Assembly: GCA_902760345.1 (NCBI GenBank)
Contig: CACWFY010000041.1
Location: 1-38,567, forward strand
DNA: 38,567 nucleotides
Source: an uncultured Bacteroidales bacterium
Lineage (GTDB): Bacteria; Bacteroidota; Bacteroidia; Bacteroidales; Bacteroidaceae
Direction of reading: 5' to 3'
Part shown: positions 23,672 through 31,528 of the stretch, piece after piece
Layout of the letters: the number at the start of each line of letters is the position of its first letter
Position numbering within the stretch: the stretch's first letter is position 1
The notes under the pieces: model-generated
What the model was told of the DNA's origin: nothing
The model's input: the letters and a program-made list of their open reading frames with translations, nothing else
The model's database searches: none
Program-made: the position numbers and the translations under genes

Positions 23672-25027
23672 ATGAAGAAATTGAAGAAACTACTATTATC
23701 AACCGCCTTGCTGGTGCCAGCCGTAGCAGCAGCACAGGAAAGTCAAGGGGCCTTCACGACAGGCCAGTATCGTAACGTATTTGTAGAGATGGGCTACCAA
23801 CCTGCCGCCGTGGAAGCCAAACTCCAGGATGTGTTCAACGACGTGTTTCGCGGACCCAACAAGGTGTATTTCGAGGTGGGCGACTCGATGGGCTACGTCA
23901 GCGACATCAAAAACCACGACGCCCGCACCGAGGGTATGTCGTACGGTCTGATGGTGGCCGTACAGTTTGGCGAGAAGGACATCTTCGACCGTCTGTGGCG
24001 CTGGACCAAGAAATATATGCAACACCAGAGCGGCACGCGCGAGGGCTACTTCGCCTGGAGCTGTAAGACCGACGGCACGCACAACAGTGACGGAGCGGCC
24101 AGCGACGGCGAGCTATACTTCATCACCGCCCTGCTCTTTGCCTCAAATCGCTGGGGCAACGATACGGGCATCGACTACAAGGCCGAGGCGCAGCGCATAC
24201 TGAACTGCATACAGCCGAAGGAGTACACCCCCGAGCCGCGACAAGGCTTTGGCGGCTTCGGGGGTGGTCCCCAGCAGCAAGGTCCGCAGAAGATGTACCT
24301 GATAGACCCTGAGACGAAGCTGATTACCTTCACGCCCGACGGCTTCGGCCAGCGCTTCACCGACCCCAGCTACCATATTCCAGCCTTCTATGAGGTGTGG
24401 GCAAAGTGGGGCGACGACGGACGTAGCGACCACTGGAACGAGTGCGCCCGGAAAAGCCGCGAGTTCCTGCACAAGTGCATCAACGAGAAGACGGGACTGA
24501 ACGGCGACCAGTGCCAGTTTGACGGCAGCGAGATGCAGATGCCGCGCTTCCCGGGCATGCCGCAGCGCCCGCAGGGCGAGGCTCCACGCCGCAACGGCAA
24601 CAACAACTTCCGCTACGACTCGTGGCGCGTGCCGATGAACATAGCCATGGACTACGAGTGGAGCTGTGCCGACGGTGAGTGGCAGCGCCAGTATGGTGAG
24701 AATATACAGAACTTTTTCTACAGCCAGGGCATAGACACCTTCGTCGATCAGTATAGGACGGACGGCACGCTGCCCGAAGGCAACGAGATACTGCCAGCAG
24801 GCGGATTCCGCAAACTGCGCCACAGCATCGGACTGGTAGCCACAACAGCTGCCGCCTCGGTGATGTGTCAGCACGAGAAGAAAAAAGAGTTTGTCGATGC
24901 ACTTTGGAACGCTAAGCACGAACCCTTCGAAGACGGATATTTTGATGCCTACTACGACGGACTGCTGCGCCTCTTTGCCTTCATGCACCTGAGTGGTCAC
25001 TACCGCGTGATTACGCCAACAAAATAA
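23672..25027 (+). CDS. GH8 reducing-end xylose-releasing exo-oligoxylanase
   Basis: 451 residues with a signal peptide (KKLLLSTALLVPAVAAAQ). The (alpha/alpha)6 barrel of GH8 is recognised by the general acid E88 in ARTEGMSYGLMVAVQFG, by ASDGELYFITALLFASNRWG (D145), and by the later segment VPMNIAMDYEWSCADG with the likely base aspartate. This motif set fits the Rex subgroup (EC 3.2.1.156), which removes xylose from the reducing end of xylo-oligosaccharides. Two low-complexity inserts are odd: a Gly/Gln-rich one near residue 195 (GFGGFGGGPQQQGP) and a Pro/Arg-rich one near 298. It may feed the same pathway as the GH3 enzyme. A terminator follows. Confidence 0.9.
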   Translation: MKKLKKLLLSTALLVPAVAAAQESQGAFTTGQYRNVFVEMGYQPAAVEAKLQDVFNDVFRGPNKVYFEVGDSMGYVSDIKNHDARTEGMSYGLMVAVQFGEKDIFDRLWRWTKKYMQHQSGTREGYFAWSCKTDGTHNSDGAASDGELYFITALLFASNRWGNDTGIDYKAEAQRILNCIQPKEYTPEPRQGFGGFGGGPQQQGPQKMYLIDPETKLITFTPDGFGQRFTDPSYHIPAFYEVWAKWGDDGRSDHWNECARKSREFLHKCINEKTGLNGDQCQFDGSEMQMPRFPGMPQRPQGEAPRRNGNNNFRYDSWRVPMNIAMDYEWSCADGEWQRQYGENIQNFFYSQGIDTFVDQYRTDGTLPEGNEILPAGGFRKLRHSIGLVATTAAASVMCQHEKKKEFVDALWNAKHEPFEDGYFDAYYDGLLRLFAFMHLSGHYRVITPTK

Positions 25028-25040
25028 AGGTAAGAAAAAG

Positions 25041-25077
25041 CTCGGCCCCAACCAATCGAAGGTTAGGGCCGAGTTTT
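25041..25077. terminator. Rho-independent terminator after the GH8 gene
   Basis: A 13-bp stem (25041-25053 with 25061-25073, one mismatch), a 7-base loop and a TTTT tail; an A-rich run on the other side lets it also serve the convergent carboxyltransferase gene. Confidence 0.9.
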
Positions 25078-25097
25078 GTATAGATAGCATTCACCTA

Positions 25098-26873
25098 TTA
25101 CGCCTCGCGCTCAATCCAGCCAAGGTTGTCGCCCTTGCGCACCTTGGCGCCCTGCTTGGCAGCGACCTCGACGAGCTTGCCACCCAGTGCGGCAGGAATG
25201 GGAACGATTTCGCCCCAAGGAGCCTGGATGTAGCAGAAGGTGTCGCCTTCCTTGTACTGCTGACCGACGAACGGTTCGAGACAGGGCTCGCAAGCACCCT
25301 CGCCAGAGAACTCGTAATAAATCTGTCCGGCAATAGGTGCCGTCAGAGCATCGGCCTTGGCATGCTTGAAGGCTGCCAGCTCCTCGGGCTTCATCTTCGA
25401 GCCACCCAGCTTGGCGTCCTTGGCCTTCTGGATATCGGCCAGCAACTGCTTCTTGGCCTGACCGCTCTTGAACGGACGATACTGCTCGGGGTGCATAGCC
25501 AGTTCGAACAGCTCTTCGTTGTCCTGACCGTAGTCCCAGCCATTTTCGTCCATCTCCTTCTTGAAGCCTTCGAGGGCATTGGGAATCAATGTATGAGGAT
25601 CAGCATCGGTGAACTCACGACCCTGCTTCTTGGCCAGCTCGACAAACTCGGGATCGATGGTGCCAGGCACCTTTCCGCTCTTGCCGAGGATCATGCCCCA
25701 GATGGCGTCGTCCATCATGACGTAACGGCCCTTGCCCTGCTCGATGGTCAGCAGGTTCATCAAGGCGATATTCTTGGTGTACTGTGAGAACGGTGTGACC
25801 AATGGGGGATAACCCACGCGTGGCCATACATACTCTACCTCCTGGAACAGCTTGACCAGCATGTCGTCCATGGAGAGTGTGGCCTCACCCTTCTTCTCGC
25901 GCAGCTTGTTGATCATGCCCTGGATAGGACCAAGGTCGGCCATCATAGAACCCATCATGCCGCCAGGCAGACCGCTGCCGAGCAACAATGACGACATGTG
26001 CTTGTTGGCAGGATTGATGAAGTAACCCAGCCAGTCGTCGATGAACTCCTGTGTGAGGCTACGAGCCTGCATATACGCGTTCATATTAATATCTGCCACC
26101 TCGAAGCCTTCGTTCTTCAGCATAGACTGTACGGAGATGATATCGGGATGTACCTTACCCCAGCTGAGCGGCTCGATGGCGGTATCGATGATGTCGGCAC
26201 CGTTGTTACATACCTCCAGGATAGAGGCCATAGACAAACCGGGACCGGAGTGGCCGTGATACTGGATGATGATGTCGGGGTGCTTGGTCTTGATGCTCTT
26301 GGTCAGGGCACCCAACAGGGCGGGCTGTCCGATGCCGGCCATATCCTTCAGACAGATTTCCTCGGCGCCGGCAGCAATCACCTCGTCGGCAATCTTCGAG
26401 TAGTACTCAACGGTATGTACTGGGCTGGTGGTGATACACAGCGTAGCCTGCGGAATCATGCCAGCAGCCTTGGCCCACTTGATACTGGGGATGATATTAC
26501 GTGTGTCGTTCAGACCACAGAAGATTCGGGGGATATCCACACCCTGTGCCTTCTTCACCTTATACATCAGTTCACGGACATCGTCGGGAACAGGATACAT
26601 TCTCAGCGCGTTCAGACCACGATCCAGCATGTGCGTCTGGATACCCACCTCGTTGAAGGGCTTACAGAAAGCACGCACAGCCAGGTTGGGGTTCTCGCCA
26701 GCCATAAGGTTCACCTGCTCGAAGGCACCACCGTTGGTTTCAACGCGGGCAAAGCAACCCATATCGATAATGGCAGGGGCAATGCGCTCTAACTGATCCT
26801 TACGAGGCTGAAACTTGCCTGACGACTGCCACATGTCGCGATAGACAAGACTGAATTTGATTTTCTTTTTCAT
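25098..26873 (-). CDS. Carboxyltransferase (oxaloacetate decarboxylase alpha / pyruvate carboxylase B type), no biotin lysine
   Basis: 591 residues. A TIM-barrel carboxyltransferase domain (about 1-300) carries YRDMWQSSGKFQPRK at the start, the metal residues in EICLKDMAGIG (lysine, aspartate) and the HxH pair in IQYHGHSGPGLSMA. A conserved carboxylase domain follows (about 310-480). A C-terminal biotinyl/lipoyl-like domain (about 520-591) has the right fold pattern, but the biotin motif AMKM is replaced by QAPWGEI, so there is no lysine to biotinylate. The enzyme may work with biotin on a separate carrier protein that is not in this window. It probably interconverts pyruvate and oxaloacetate or methylmalonyl-type acids; the exact reaction is uncertain. 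Confidence 0.85.
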   Translation of the reverse strand: MKKKIKFSLVYRDMWQSSGKFQPRKDQLERIAPAIIDMGCFARVETNGGAFEQVNLMAGENPNLAVRAFCKPFNEVGIQTHMLDRGLNALRMYPVPDDVRELMYKVKKAQGVDIPRIFCGLNDTRNIIPSIKWAKAAGMIPQATLCITTSPVHTVEYYSKIADEVIAAGAEEICLKDMAGIGQPALLGALTKSIKTKHPDIIIQYHGHSGPGLSMASILEVCNNGADIIDTAIEPLSWGKVHPDIISVQSMLKNEGFEVADINMNAYMQARSLTQEFIDDWLGYFINPANKHMSSLLLGSGLPGGMMGSMMADLGPIQGMINKLREKKGEATLSMDDMLVKLFQEVEYVWPRVGYPPLVTPFSQYTKNIALMNLLTIEQGKGRYVMMDDAIWGMILGKSGKVPGTIDPEFVELAKKQGREFTDADPHTLIPNALEGFKKEMDENGWDYGQDNEELFELAMHPEQYRPFKSGQAKKQLLADIQKAKDAKLGGSKMKPEELAAFKHAKADALTAPIAGQIYYEFSGEGACEPCLEPFVGQQYKEGDTFCYIQAPWGEIVPIPAALGGKLVEVAAKQGAKVRKGDNLGWIEREA

Positions 26874-26907
26874 ACGTTGGTATTATGAGTTTAAGTGCTT
26901 ATTTGTG

Positions 26908-26915
26908 CAAAGGTA
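26908..26915 (-). promoter_or_regulatory. Promoter -7 element of the carboxyltransferase
   Basis: TACCTTTG on the minus strand, 34 bases before the ATG. Its -33 region falls in the heptamer array at 26925. Confidence 0.65.
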
Positions 26916-26924
26916 CGAAATAAA

Positions 26925-26952
26925 GTGAAAAGTGAAAAGTGAAAAGTGAAAA
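26925..26952. repeat. Heptamer array, GTGAAAA x4
   Basis: Four perfect tandem copies of GTGAAAA between the two divergent -7 elements at 26908 and 26990. It spans the -33 position of the leftward promoter. Confidence 0.9.
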
Positions 26953-26989
26953 AAATGCTACCACATAGTTCTTTTTTATTTATTTTTCG

Positions 26990-26997
26990 TACTTTTG
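26990..26997 (+). promoter_or_regulatory. Promoter -7 element of the lipoprotein gene
   Basis: TACTTTTG, 21 bases before the ATG at 27019, which sets that start rather than the in-frame ATG upstream at 26995. Confidence 0.6.
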
Positions 26998-27018
26998 TAC
27001 CCAAATAATAATTATACA

Positions 27019-27780
27019 ATGAAAAAAGCGGTATTCATACTAACCATCAGCGCCATCTTGATGATAGCATGTGGCAGCAAGCAGCAACACGACATGCACA
27101 CTGAGGCAGAAGCCATCAGCCTGTTCCAGAACGAGCCAGGCGACTCGGCACTCTACGGACTGGCATGCGACGGATGTACGGACTCTGTATTGGTATTCCT
27201 ACCCTACACCGGTGGTAACCCCGACACGTTTGACATCATTGATGCCTTTCAGCACCGCCGTATTTTCGGACAGCCACACATCGGCGACGAGTTAGTGGTC
27301 ATTCTCAACCCAGAGGACAGTGCCGAAGCCTATATGGTGTTCAACACGGAAGAGCTAAAGGGTACGTGGTGCTATATGGTCAGCCCTACGCTGCGCAATG
27401 TCGAGAAAATGCCACGACGCATGCAGCGACGCATGATGGAACGCATGCCCGACAGCATCAAGCAGCAACTGCTCGTCCCACGCGAATACTCGCTGCGACT
27501 GAAGCGCGACAATACCGTACAGGTGAGAGGCATGCAACGCCGCCAGACCACGACCGACGACATGTCGCCAGTAGAGTATCCTGCCGCCAAACGCTATACG
27601 GAGTGGCATCTGTATAACGGAAAACTCATACTAAAAGCCGACACCATTGCCGGCTTCTCACAGGAAGGTGCCAAGCCGGAGACGGACACCGTAGAGATAG
27701 AAATGCTGTTCAGGGATTCGCTGGTGCTCCGATTCCCTGACCACACACAGTCGTACTACAGAAAAAAAGACGAGAACTAA
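27019..27780 (+). CDS. Lipoprotein with lipocalin-like C-terminus
   Basis: 253 residues. A lipoprotein signal (VFILTISAILMIACG, lipobox cysteine at about 17) predicts anchoring to the outer or inner membrane. The N-terminal half (about 30-130) includes GDSALYGLACDGCTDSVLVFL with two cysteines, and a basic stretch RRMQRRMMERMPDSIKQQL lies near 135-152. The C-terminal strands (EWHLYNGKLILKADTIAGF through LVLRFPDHTQSYYRK) resemble the Bacteroidota lipocalin-like lipoproteins. The function is unknown to me. It stands alone behind its own promoter and is convergent with queF. Confidence 0.72.
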   Translation: MKKAVFILTISAILMIACGSKQQHDMHTEAEAISLFQNEPGDSALYGLACDGCTDSVLVFLPYTGGNPDTFDIIDAFQHRRIFGQPHIGDELVVILNPEDSAEAYMVFNTEELKGTWCYMVSPTLRNVEKMPRRMQRRMMERMPDSIKQQLLVPREYSLRLKRDNTVQVRGMQRRQTTTDDMSPVEYPAAKRYTEWHLYNGKLILKADTIAGFSQEGAKPETDTVEIEMLFRDSLVLRFPDHTQSYYRKKDEN

Positions 27781-27790
27781 AACGTTCTCG
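27762..27790 (-). terminator. Terminator after queF
   Basis: A 7-bp stem (27771-27777 with 27784-27790) with a 6-base loop, followed on the minus strand by a T-rich run (complement of AAAAAAA 27762-27768). It overlaps the end of the convergent lipoprotein gene. Confidence 0.65.
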
Positions 27791-27792
27791 CC

Positions 27793-28251
27793 TTAAAACT
27801 GACGGTGCATGAGCCGCTCTTCGGCCATGCGCTCATACTTCGTGCCCGGCTGTCCGTAGTTGGCATAGGGATAAATCGAAATGCCACCACGAGGGGTAAA
27901 GAGTCCGACGACCTCAATATACTTCGGCTGCATGAGTCGCACCAGGTCTTTCATGATGATATTGACACAATCCTCATGGAAGTCGCCGTGGTTGCGGAAG
28001 GAGAACAGATAGAGCTTGAGGCTCTTCGACTCTACCATGCGCTCACCAGGAATATACATAATCTTGATTTCTGCAAAGTCAGGCTGCCCAGTGATAGGAC
28101 ACAGCGACGTGAACTCTGGGCAGTTGAACTGTACCCAGTAGTCATTGTCCTTGTGCTTGTTCTCAAAGGTTTCCAGCACCTCAGGGGCATAGGTCATCTT
28201 GTATTCCGTCTTGCGGCCCAGCAGTTGCAGGCCCTCGTTCTCTCTGCTCAT
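27793..28251 (-). CDS. queF: NADPH-dependent 7-cyano-7-deazaguanine (preQ0) reductase
   Basis: 152 residues, the length of the single-domain (Bacillus-type) QueF. It reduces preQ0 to preQ1 in queuosine biosynthesis. The catalytic cysteine is C51 in [16 protein letters not shown], with D58 beside it. The substrate-binding glutamate and strand [17 protein letters not shown] (E74) and the FHEDCVN motif (H92, E93) follow. The start overlaps the transporter stop by four bases (ATGA), so both are made from one transcript. With miaA further along, the window carries two tRNA-modification genes, though in separate operons. Confidence 0.96.
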   Translation of the reverse strand: MSRENEGLQLLGRKTEYKMTYAPEVLETFENKHKDNDYWVQFNCPEFTSLCPITGQPDFAEIKIMYIPGERMVESKSLKLYLFSFRNHGDFHEDCVNIIMKDLVRLMQPKYIEVVGLFTPRGGISIYPYANYGQPGTKYERMAEERLMHRQF

Positions 28252-28961
28252 ATTTTCAAAATATTAAAGATGTTGTAGTTGATTTCTTCATCATAAACGT
28301 CCTCATGGTCGTGCTTCTTCGTAAAGGCTACCACACGGATGGTGACAGGCAATACCAGGATTTCATACAGCGTCTTCAGCGTCACCTGCGAAATCATCAG
28401 CGAGGGCATTTCCTCCCAGGGAATCACACCACCCAAAGCCAATGGGAAGAAGATGACGGAGTCGGTAGCCTCGCCAAAAACAGTGCTCAGTACTGCACGT
28501 GCAGAAAAGGATTTATTAAAATTCTGTCCGTCGAGATTCTGTCTCGACGACAGCTTCATTTTCGACATCACATAGGCATTGATAAACGAACCAGCAATGA
28601 AGGCGATAAACGAGGCTGCAGCAATACGGGGAGCCAATCCGAAGATGACATGAAAGCCTTCTTCACCATGCCAGTAAGGAGCCCCTGGAATCCAGTCGGC
28701 TATGGCACCCATGATGACGAAGAAGAAGTTCATGGCAAACCCCATCCATATCAGCATGCGTGTACGGGCATAGCCCCACACCTCACATACCACGTCGTTG
28801 ATGATGTAACTAACGGGAAAGACGATAACACCTGCTGTCAGGTTAACCGGTCCGAATGACAATTGCTTTGTTTCCAATACGTTTGCCGTAATCAGGCAGA
28901 CGCAGAACAGTGTGCCGAAAAGCATAAAAAGCACACTGACTTTTCTTTTGTCTTGTTCCAT
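28248..28961 (-). CDS. yhhQ: Queuosine precursor transporter
   Basis: 237 residues with six membrane helices, beginning [25 protein letters not shown]. It carries the YhhQ/COG1738 signatures [21 protein letters not shown] and [30 protein letters not shown]. The protein takes up preQ0/preQ1 or related precursors across the inner membrane. It is paired with queF through an ATGA overlap, which supports the function. The start at 28961 is chosen over in-frame ATG 29024, which lies inside a stable leader hairpin and adds a segment that does not look like family sequence. A leader of roughly 125 bases precedes it. Confidence 0.93.
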   Translation of the reverse strand: MEQDKRKVSVLFMLFGTLFCVCLITANVLETKQLSFGPVNLTAGVIVFPVSYIINDVVCEVWGYARTRMLIWMGFAMNFFFVIMGAIADWIPGAPYWHGEEGFHVIFGLAPRIAAASFIAFIAGSFINAYVMSKMKLSSRQNLDGQNFNKSFSARAVLSTVFGEATDSVIFFPLALGGVIPWEEMPSLMISQVTLKTLYEILVLPVTIRVVAFTKKHDHEDVYDEEINYNIFNILKI

Positions 28962-28979
28962 AATTCTTGTTTTGATAAA

Positions 28980-29088
28980 GGGGGTTAGCAAGTACGTTGC
29001 AAATCGAATGCAAACGAAATTCATTTCAGTTTGCTGAGGTGCCGCACGTACTCGCTGGCGTCAGCCAACAAGTACCCCTGTTGTTAAG
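28980..29088 (-). promoter_or_regulatory. Structured leader of yhhQ-queF, candidate riboswitch/attenuator
   Basis: Read on the minus strand, this leader can fold into a 12-bp hairpin (29064-29075 with 29048-29059, UGAC loop) and a second hairpin (29010-29034, UGAA loop). A GGG/CCC closing stem (29076-29078 with 28980-28984) is also possible. The segment 29048-29055 can pair either with 29068-29075 or, over 8 bp, with 28988-28995, because CAAGTAC occurs twice (28989 and 29069 on the plus strand). These two pairings exclude each other. I could not match it to a known preQ1 class. Confidence 0.5.
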
Positions 29089-29094
29089 CGGCTG

Positions 29095-29102
29095 CAAAGG
29101 TA
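29095..29102 (-). promoter_or_regulatory. Promoter -7 element of yhhQ-queF
   Basis: TACCTTTG on the minus strand, placing the transcript start near 29088 and giving a leader of about 125 bases. Confidence 0.65.
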
Positions 29103-29145
29103 CATAAAATTTGTGAATAACGAATGCCAAATTATATTTTTTTCA

Positions 29146-29153
29146 TATCTTTG
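29146..29153 (+). promoter_or_regulatory. Promoter -7 element of the TlpA-like gene
   Basis: TATCTTTG, 25 bases before the ATG at 29179; divergent from the yhhQ promoter. Confidence 0.65.
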
Positions 29154-29178
29154 CAACCAAATTTGCTTAAAAAGAATT

Positions 29179-30054
29179 ATGAATCGACTCATCATATTCA
29201 TTGCAACAGCCACGATGGCGCTGGCTGCTTGTGGACAAAACGGACAAAACGGACAAAGCGAAACAAACGGACAACGCGAAGAAGCCTACAGGGCTGAAAT
29301 GGAGCAGTACGACCTGGAAGGCGAGGCCATCATCAATGCCTACAGAGCACTTGTAAAAGCAGACCCCAAGGGTGTGCAGCCCGCCACCAAGAAGAAAGTG
29401 CTACAGTTTTCGGAACAGATAGACAGCCTCAGCGATCTGCAGTTAAAGCTCATACGCCGCATCATTCGCGAGAACAAGAACAACCAGATACCTGTTCCAT
29501 ATATCAGAGAGGCGATGGAGGATTTGGGCTACGAGGGACTGAAGGAAGCCCTTGACCCACAGACGGCCTACTACAACAACCCTCGCTTGCAGAAGGCGAA
29601 GGCGCTGTTTGCCAGTTACGAGAAGCGCAAGCCTGGCACGAAATTCTACGATATGACCATGCAGAACCTGGAAGGGGAAACTGTCAAGCTGTCACAATGG
29701 GCTGGTCGAGGCAACTATGTGCTTATCGAATTCTGGGCGTCGTGGTGTATTCCTTGCCTTAGGGAGACGCCCAACCTCAGAGCCTGCTACAGGAAGTATA
29801 AAGACAAGGGATTCCAAATAGTTGGCGTGTCGCTTGACGACGATAGGGCGGCATGGAATGCTGCGGTCAAGCGTTTTGGCTTGCAGTGGCCTCAGATGAG
29901 TGATTTGAAGAAATGGCAGACGATTGCCCGTCCGACCTATGGTATTCAGTCGATTCCTGCCAACGTGCTAGTGGACCCACAAGGCACCATCATTGCCGTA
30001 AACCTGAGAGATTACGTATTAAGGAACAAATTAAAGGAGATTTACGGTAAGTAA
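29179..30054 (+). CDS. TlpA-like thioredoxin-fold lipoprotein
   Basis: 291 residues. A lipoprotein signal ends at lipobox LAAC (C18), followed by a short repetitive linker (NGQNGQSETNGQ, from 9-base DNA repeats). A helical region follows (about 32-150), then a TlpA/AhpC-type thioredoxin domain (about 155-288) with the active site WCIPC at 189-193 and the cis-proline segment IQSIPANVLVDPQG. It would reduce or exchange disulfides in the periplasm, in partnership with cytochrome maturation or a surface system not visible here. The start at 29179 follows the promoter. A long hairpin overlaps the stop. Confidence 0.9.
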   Translation: MNRLIIFIATATMALAACGQNGQNGQSETNGQREEAYRAEMEQYDLEGEAIINAYRALVKADPKGVQPATKKKVLQFSEQIDSLSDLQLKLIRRIIRENKNNQIPVPYIREAMEDLGYEGLKEALDPQTAYYNNPRLQKAKALFASYEKRKPGTKFYDMTMQNLEGETVKLSQWAGRGNYVLIEFWASWCIPCLRETPNLRACYRKYKDKGFQIVGVSLDDDRAAWNAAVKRFGLQWPQMSDLKKWQTIARPTYGIQSIPANVLVDPQGTIIAVNLRDYVLRNKLKEIYGK

Positions 30055-30064
30055 ATCTCCTTTA
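30032..30064. terminator. Hairpin at the end of the TlpA-like gene
   Basis: A perfect 14-bp stem (30032-30045 with 30051-30064) and a 5-base loop, overlapping the last codons and stop of the TlpA-like gene. The T-tract is short, so termination rests on the strong stem. It lies between convergent genes. Confidence 0.7.
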
Positions 30065-30084
30065 GAATCAATTAGCTTTCAGCC

Positions 30085-31491
30085 TTACTTCTTTTCTGCT
30101 TCGTTCTTGGGAGCAGCAGCCTTCTTGGCTGGTGCTTTCTTGGCAGGAGCAGCAGCCTTCTTGGCAGGTGCCTTCTTAGGAGCGGTGGCCTTAGGCTCCA
30201 ACTTCTCCAGACGAGCCTTCAGACGAGTAATCTCCTTATCCTTCATCTCAATCTCGTCGCCCTGATTGCGGATAGTGGTCAGCAGGGCATTCAGCTCGTC
30301 ATTCTCAATCTCCAACGGATAAAGAGCATTGACTCTGTTGATGAAGTCACCAAGAATGTTCATATAGTTCGTGAAGGCATCAAACGGGCCGCTATAGATG
30401 CCACGATCCAGTCCAACATTCGAGGGCTTGGTGGTCATAAAGCGGAAGTTGTTAGAGGCCTGCAGGTAGTCCCAGTCCTGATTGATGCGGGGATCGTCGG
30501 CAATACGCAGACGGTCGGCCACACTATAGAGCTTGTTGAAAGCCTCACGTTGCATGGCGTTACCCAGCCAGCACGAGCAGTCGCGCTCCTCGTCAACCCA
30601 CGACAGCGTATCGGGCACGTCAACAGCACCAACACTCTTCACCTTCATACAAATCTCGGTAGGTGTCGAGAACGTGATGCCCTTCTCCTTGGCACAGGCA
30701 GGCAGTGCTTTCAGGAAGTCGAGAATGTTCGACGACAGCGGCTGAGCGATACCCAGGGCGCTGAGCTCCATGAAGATGTTGATAATCTGCTCTTCTTCAG
30801 GGAAACGGGCAATACGATCGATATAGTTGTCGGCAAACAGCGGATAGCCTTCCCAGTCGGGATTGTTGAAGCGCAGCGAGATATCGTCAGACAATTCAAC
30901 GTCGCGCAGCAACAGCTTCAGGTTAGGAGCCATATTGCAGTTATAGACATAGTGAGGAGACTTCCAGCCCAGCACGTGCTTGGCACCCTCGGTCAGCATA
31001 CCCTTGAAGCCCATAGCGGCAACCTGTGCACCAATGTCGTCGCTATAGATGAGTGACGAGTTGCGGGCAACAGTAGGCTTCTTGCCAAACAACTCCTCAA
31101 TCTTGGCTGCCTGTTTCTTCACATCGAGGGCAAAGGTTTCCTCGTTAGCCAACGATGAAAGACCGTGAGAATAAGGCTCTGCCAGGAATTCGACACAACC
31201 TGTCTGGTTCAGCTCCTGCAGCTTGGCAATCACCTGAGGGGCATGGAACTCTAACTGCTCGATACCTGTTCCAGAGAGCGAGAAGGCTACCTTGAAGTAG
31301 TCGCCGTGCTCCTTAATCATGTCGCCAATGGCGGTCAATGCCGGCATATACGAACGGTTGGCGATATCGGTGATGCTACGCTCGTTCTCGTAGTCATCGT
31401 AATAGTAATGATCGGTACCGATATCGAAGAAACGATAACGCTTCAGATGGATAATCTGATGTATCTCGAAATATAAACAAATTGTTTTCAT
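30085..31491 (-). CDS. GH57 alpha-amylase-like protein with coiled coil and histone-H1-like tail
   Basis: 468 residues. The GH57 barrel starts KTICLYFEIHQIIHLKRY (H11 of the first motif) and continues with the nucleophile candidate E168 in GMLTEGAKHVLGWKSP and the later WVDEERDCS and FRFMTTK segments. Then come a coiled coil (about 395-432, LLTTIRNQGDEIEMKDKEI and following) and a 34-residue tail built of KKAPAKKAAA-type repeats. The barrel would act on alpha-glucans in the cytoplasm, since no signal peptide is present. The tail is unusual for a glycosidase and resembles histone H1-like basic tails. It is the last gene of the glycogen operon behind the GT4 gene. Confidence 0.9.
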   Translation of the reverse strand: MKTICLYFEIHQIIHLKRYRFFDIGTDHYYYDDYENERSITDIANRSYMPALTAIGDMIKEHGDYFKVAFSLSGTGIEQLEFHAPQVIAKLQELNQTGCVEFLAEPYSHGLSSLANEETFALDVKKQAAKIEELFGKKPTVARNSSLIYSDDIGAQVAAMGFKGMLTEGAKHVLGWKSPHYVYNCNMAPNLKLLLRDVELSDDISLRFNNPDWEGYPLFADNYIDRIARFPEEEQIINIFMELSALGIAQPLSSNILDFLKALPACAKEKGITFSTPTEICMKVKSVGAVDVPDTLSWVDEERDCSCWLGNAMQREAFNKLYSVADRLRIADDPRINQDWDYLQASNNFRFMTTKPSNVGLDRGIYSGPFDAFTNYMNILGDFINRVNALYPLEIENDELNALLTTIRNQGDEIEMKDKEITRLKARLEKLEPKATAPKKAPAKKAAAPAKKAPAKKAAAPKNEAEKK

Positions 31492-31500
31492 AATCGTCTA

Positions 31501-31528
31501 TTGTTTATTGGTTATTGTTTAACGTTTA
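31501..31528. repeat. Imperfect heptamer array in the GT4-GH57 junction
   Basis: Four 7-base units (TTGTTTA, TTGGTTA, TTGTTTA, ACGTTTA) fill the 34-base gap between the GT4 stop and the GH57 start and include the GT4 stop codon. The units resemble the array inside miaA. Confidence 0.7.

Noticed and set aside
26995-27018. Upstream ATG for the lipoprotein gene at 26995
   Set aside because: It lies inside the promoter -7 element and would spoil the lipoprotein signal peptide.
28980-29088. Known preQ1-I, -II or -III riboswitch
   Set aside because: I looked for the short A-rich tail and pyrimidine loop of preQ1-I and for the larger pseudoknot classes and did not see them, so the leader is reported only as a structured candidate.
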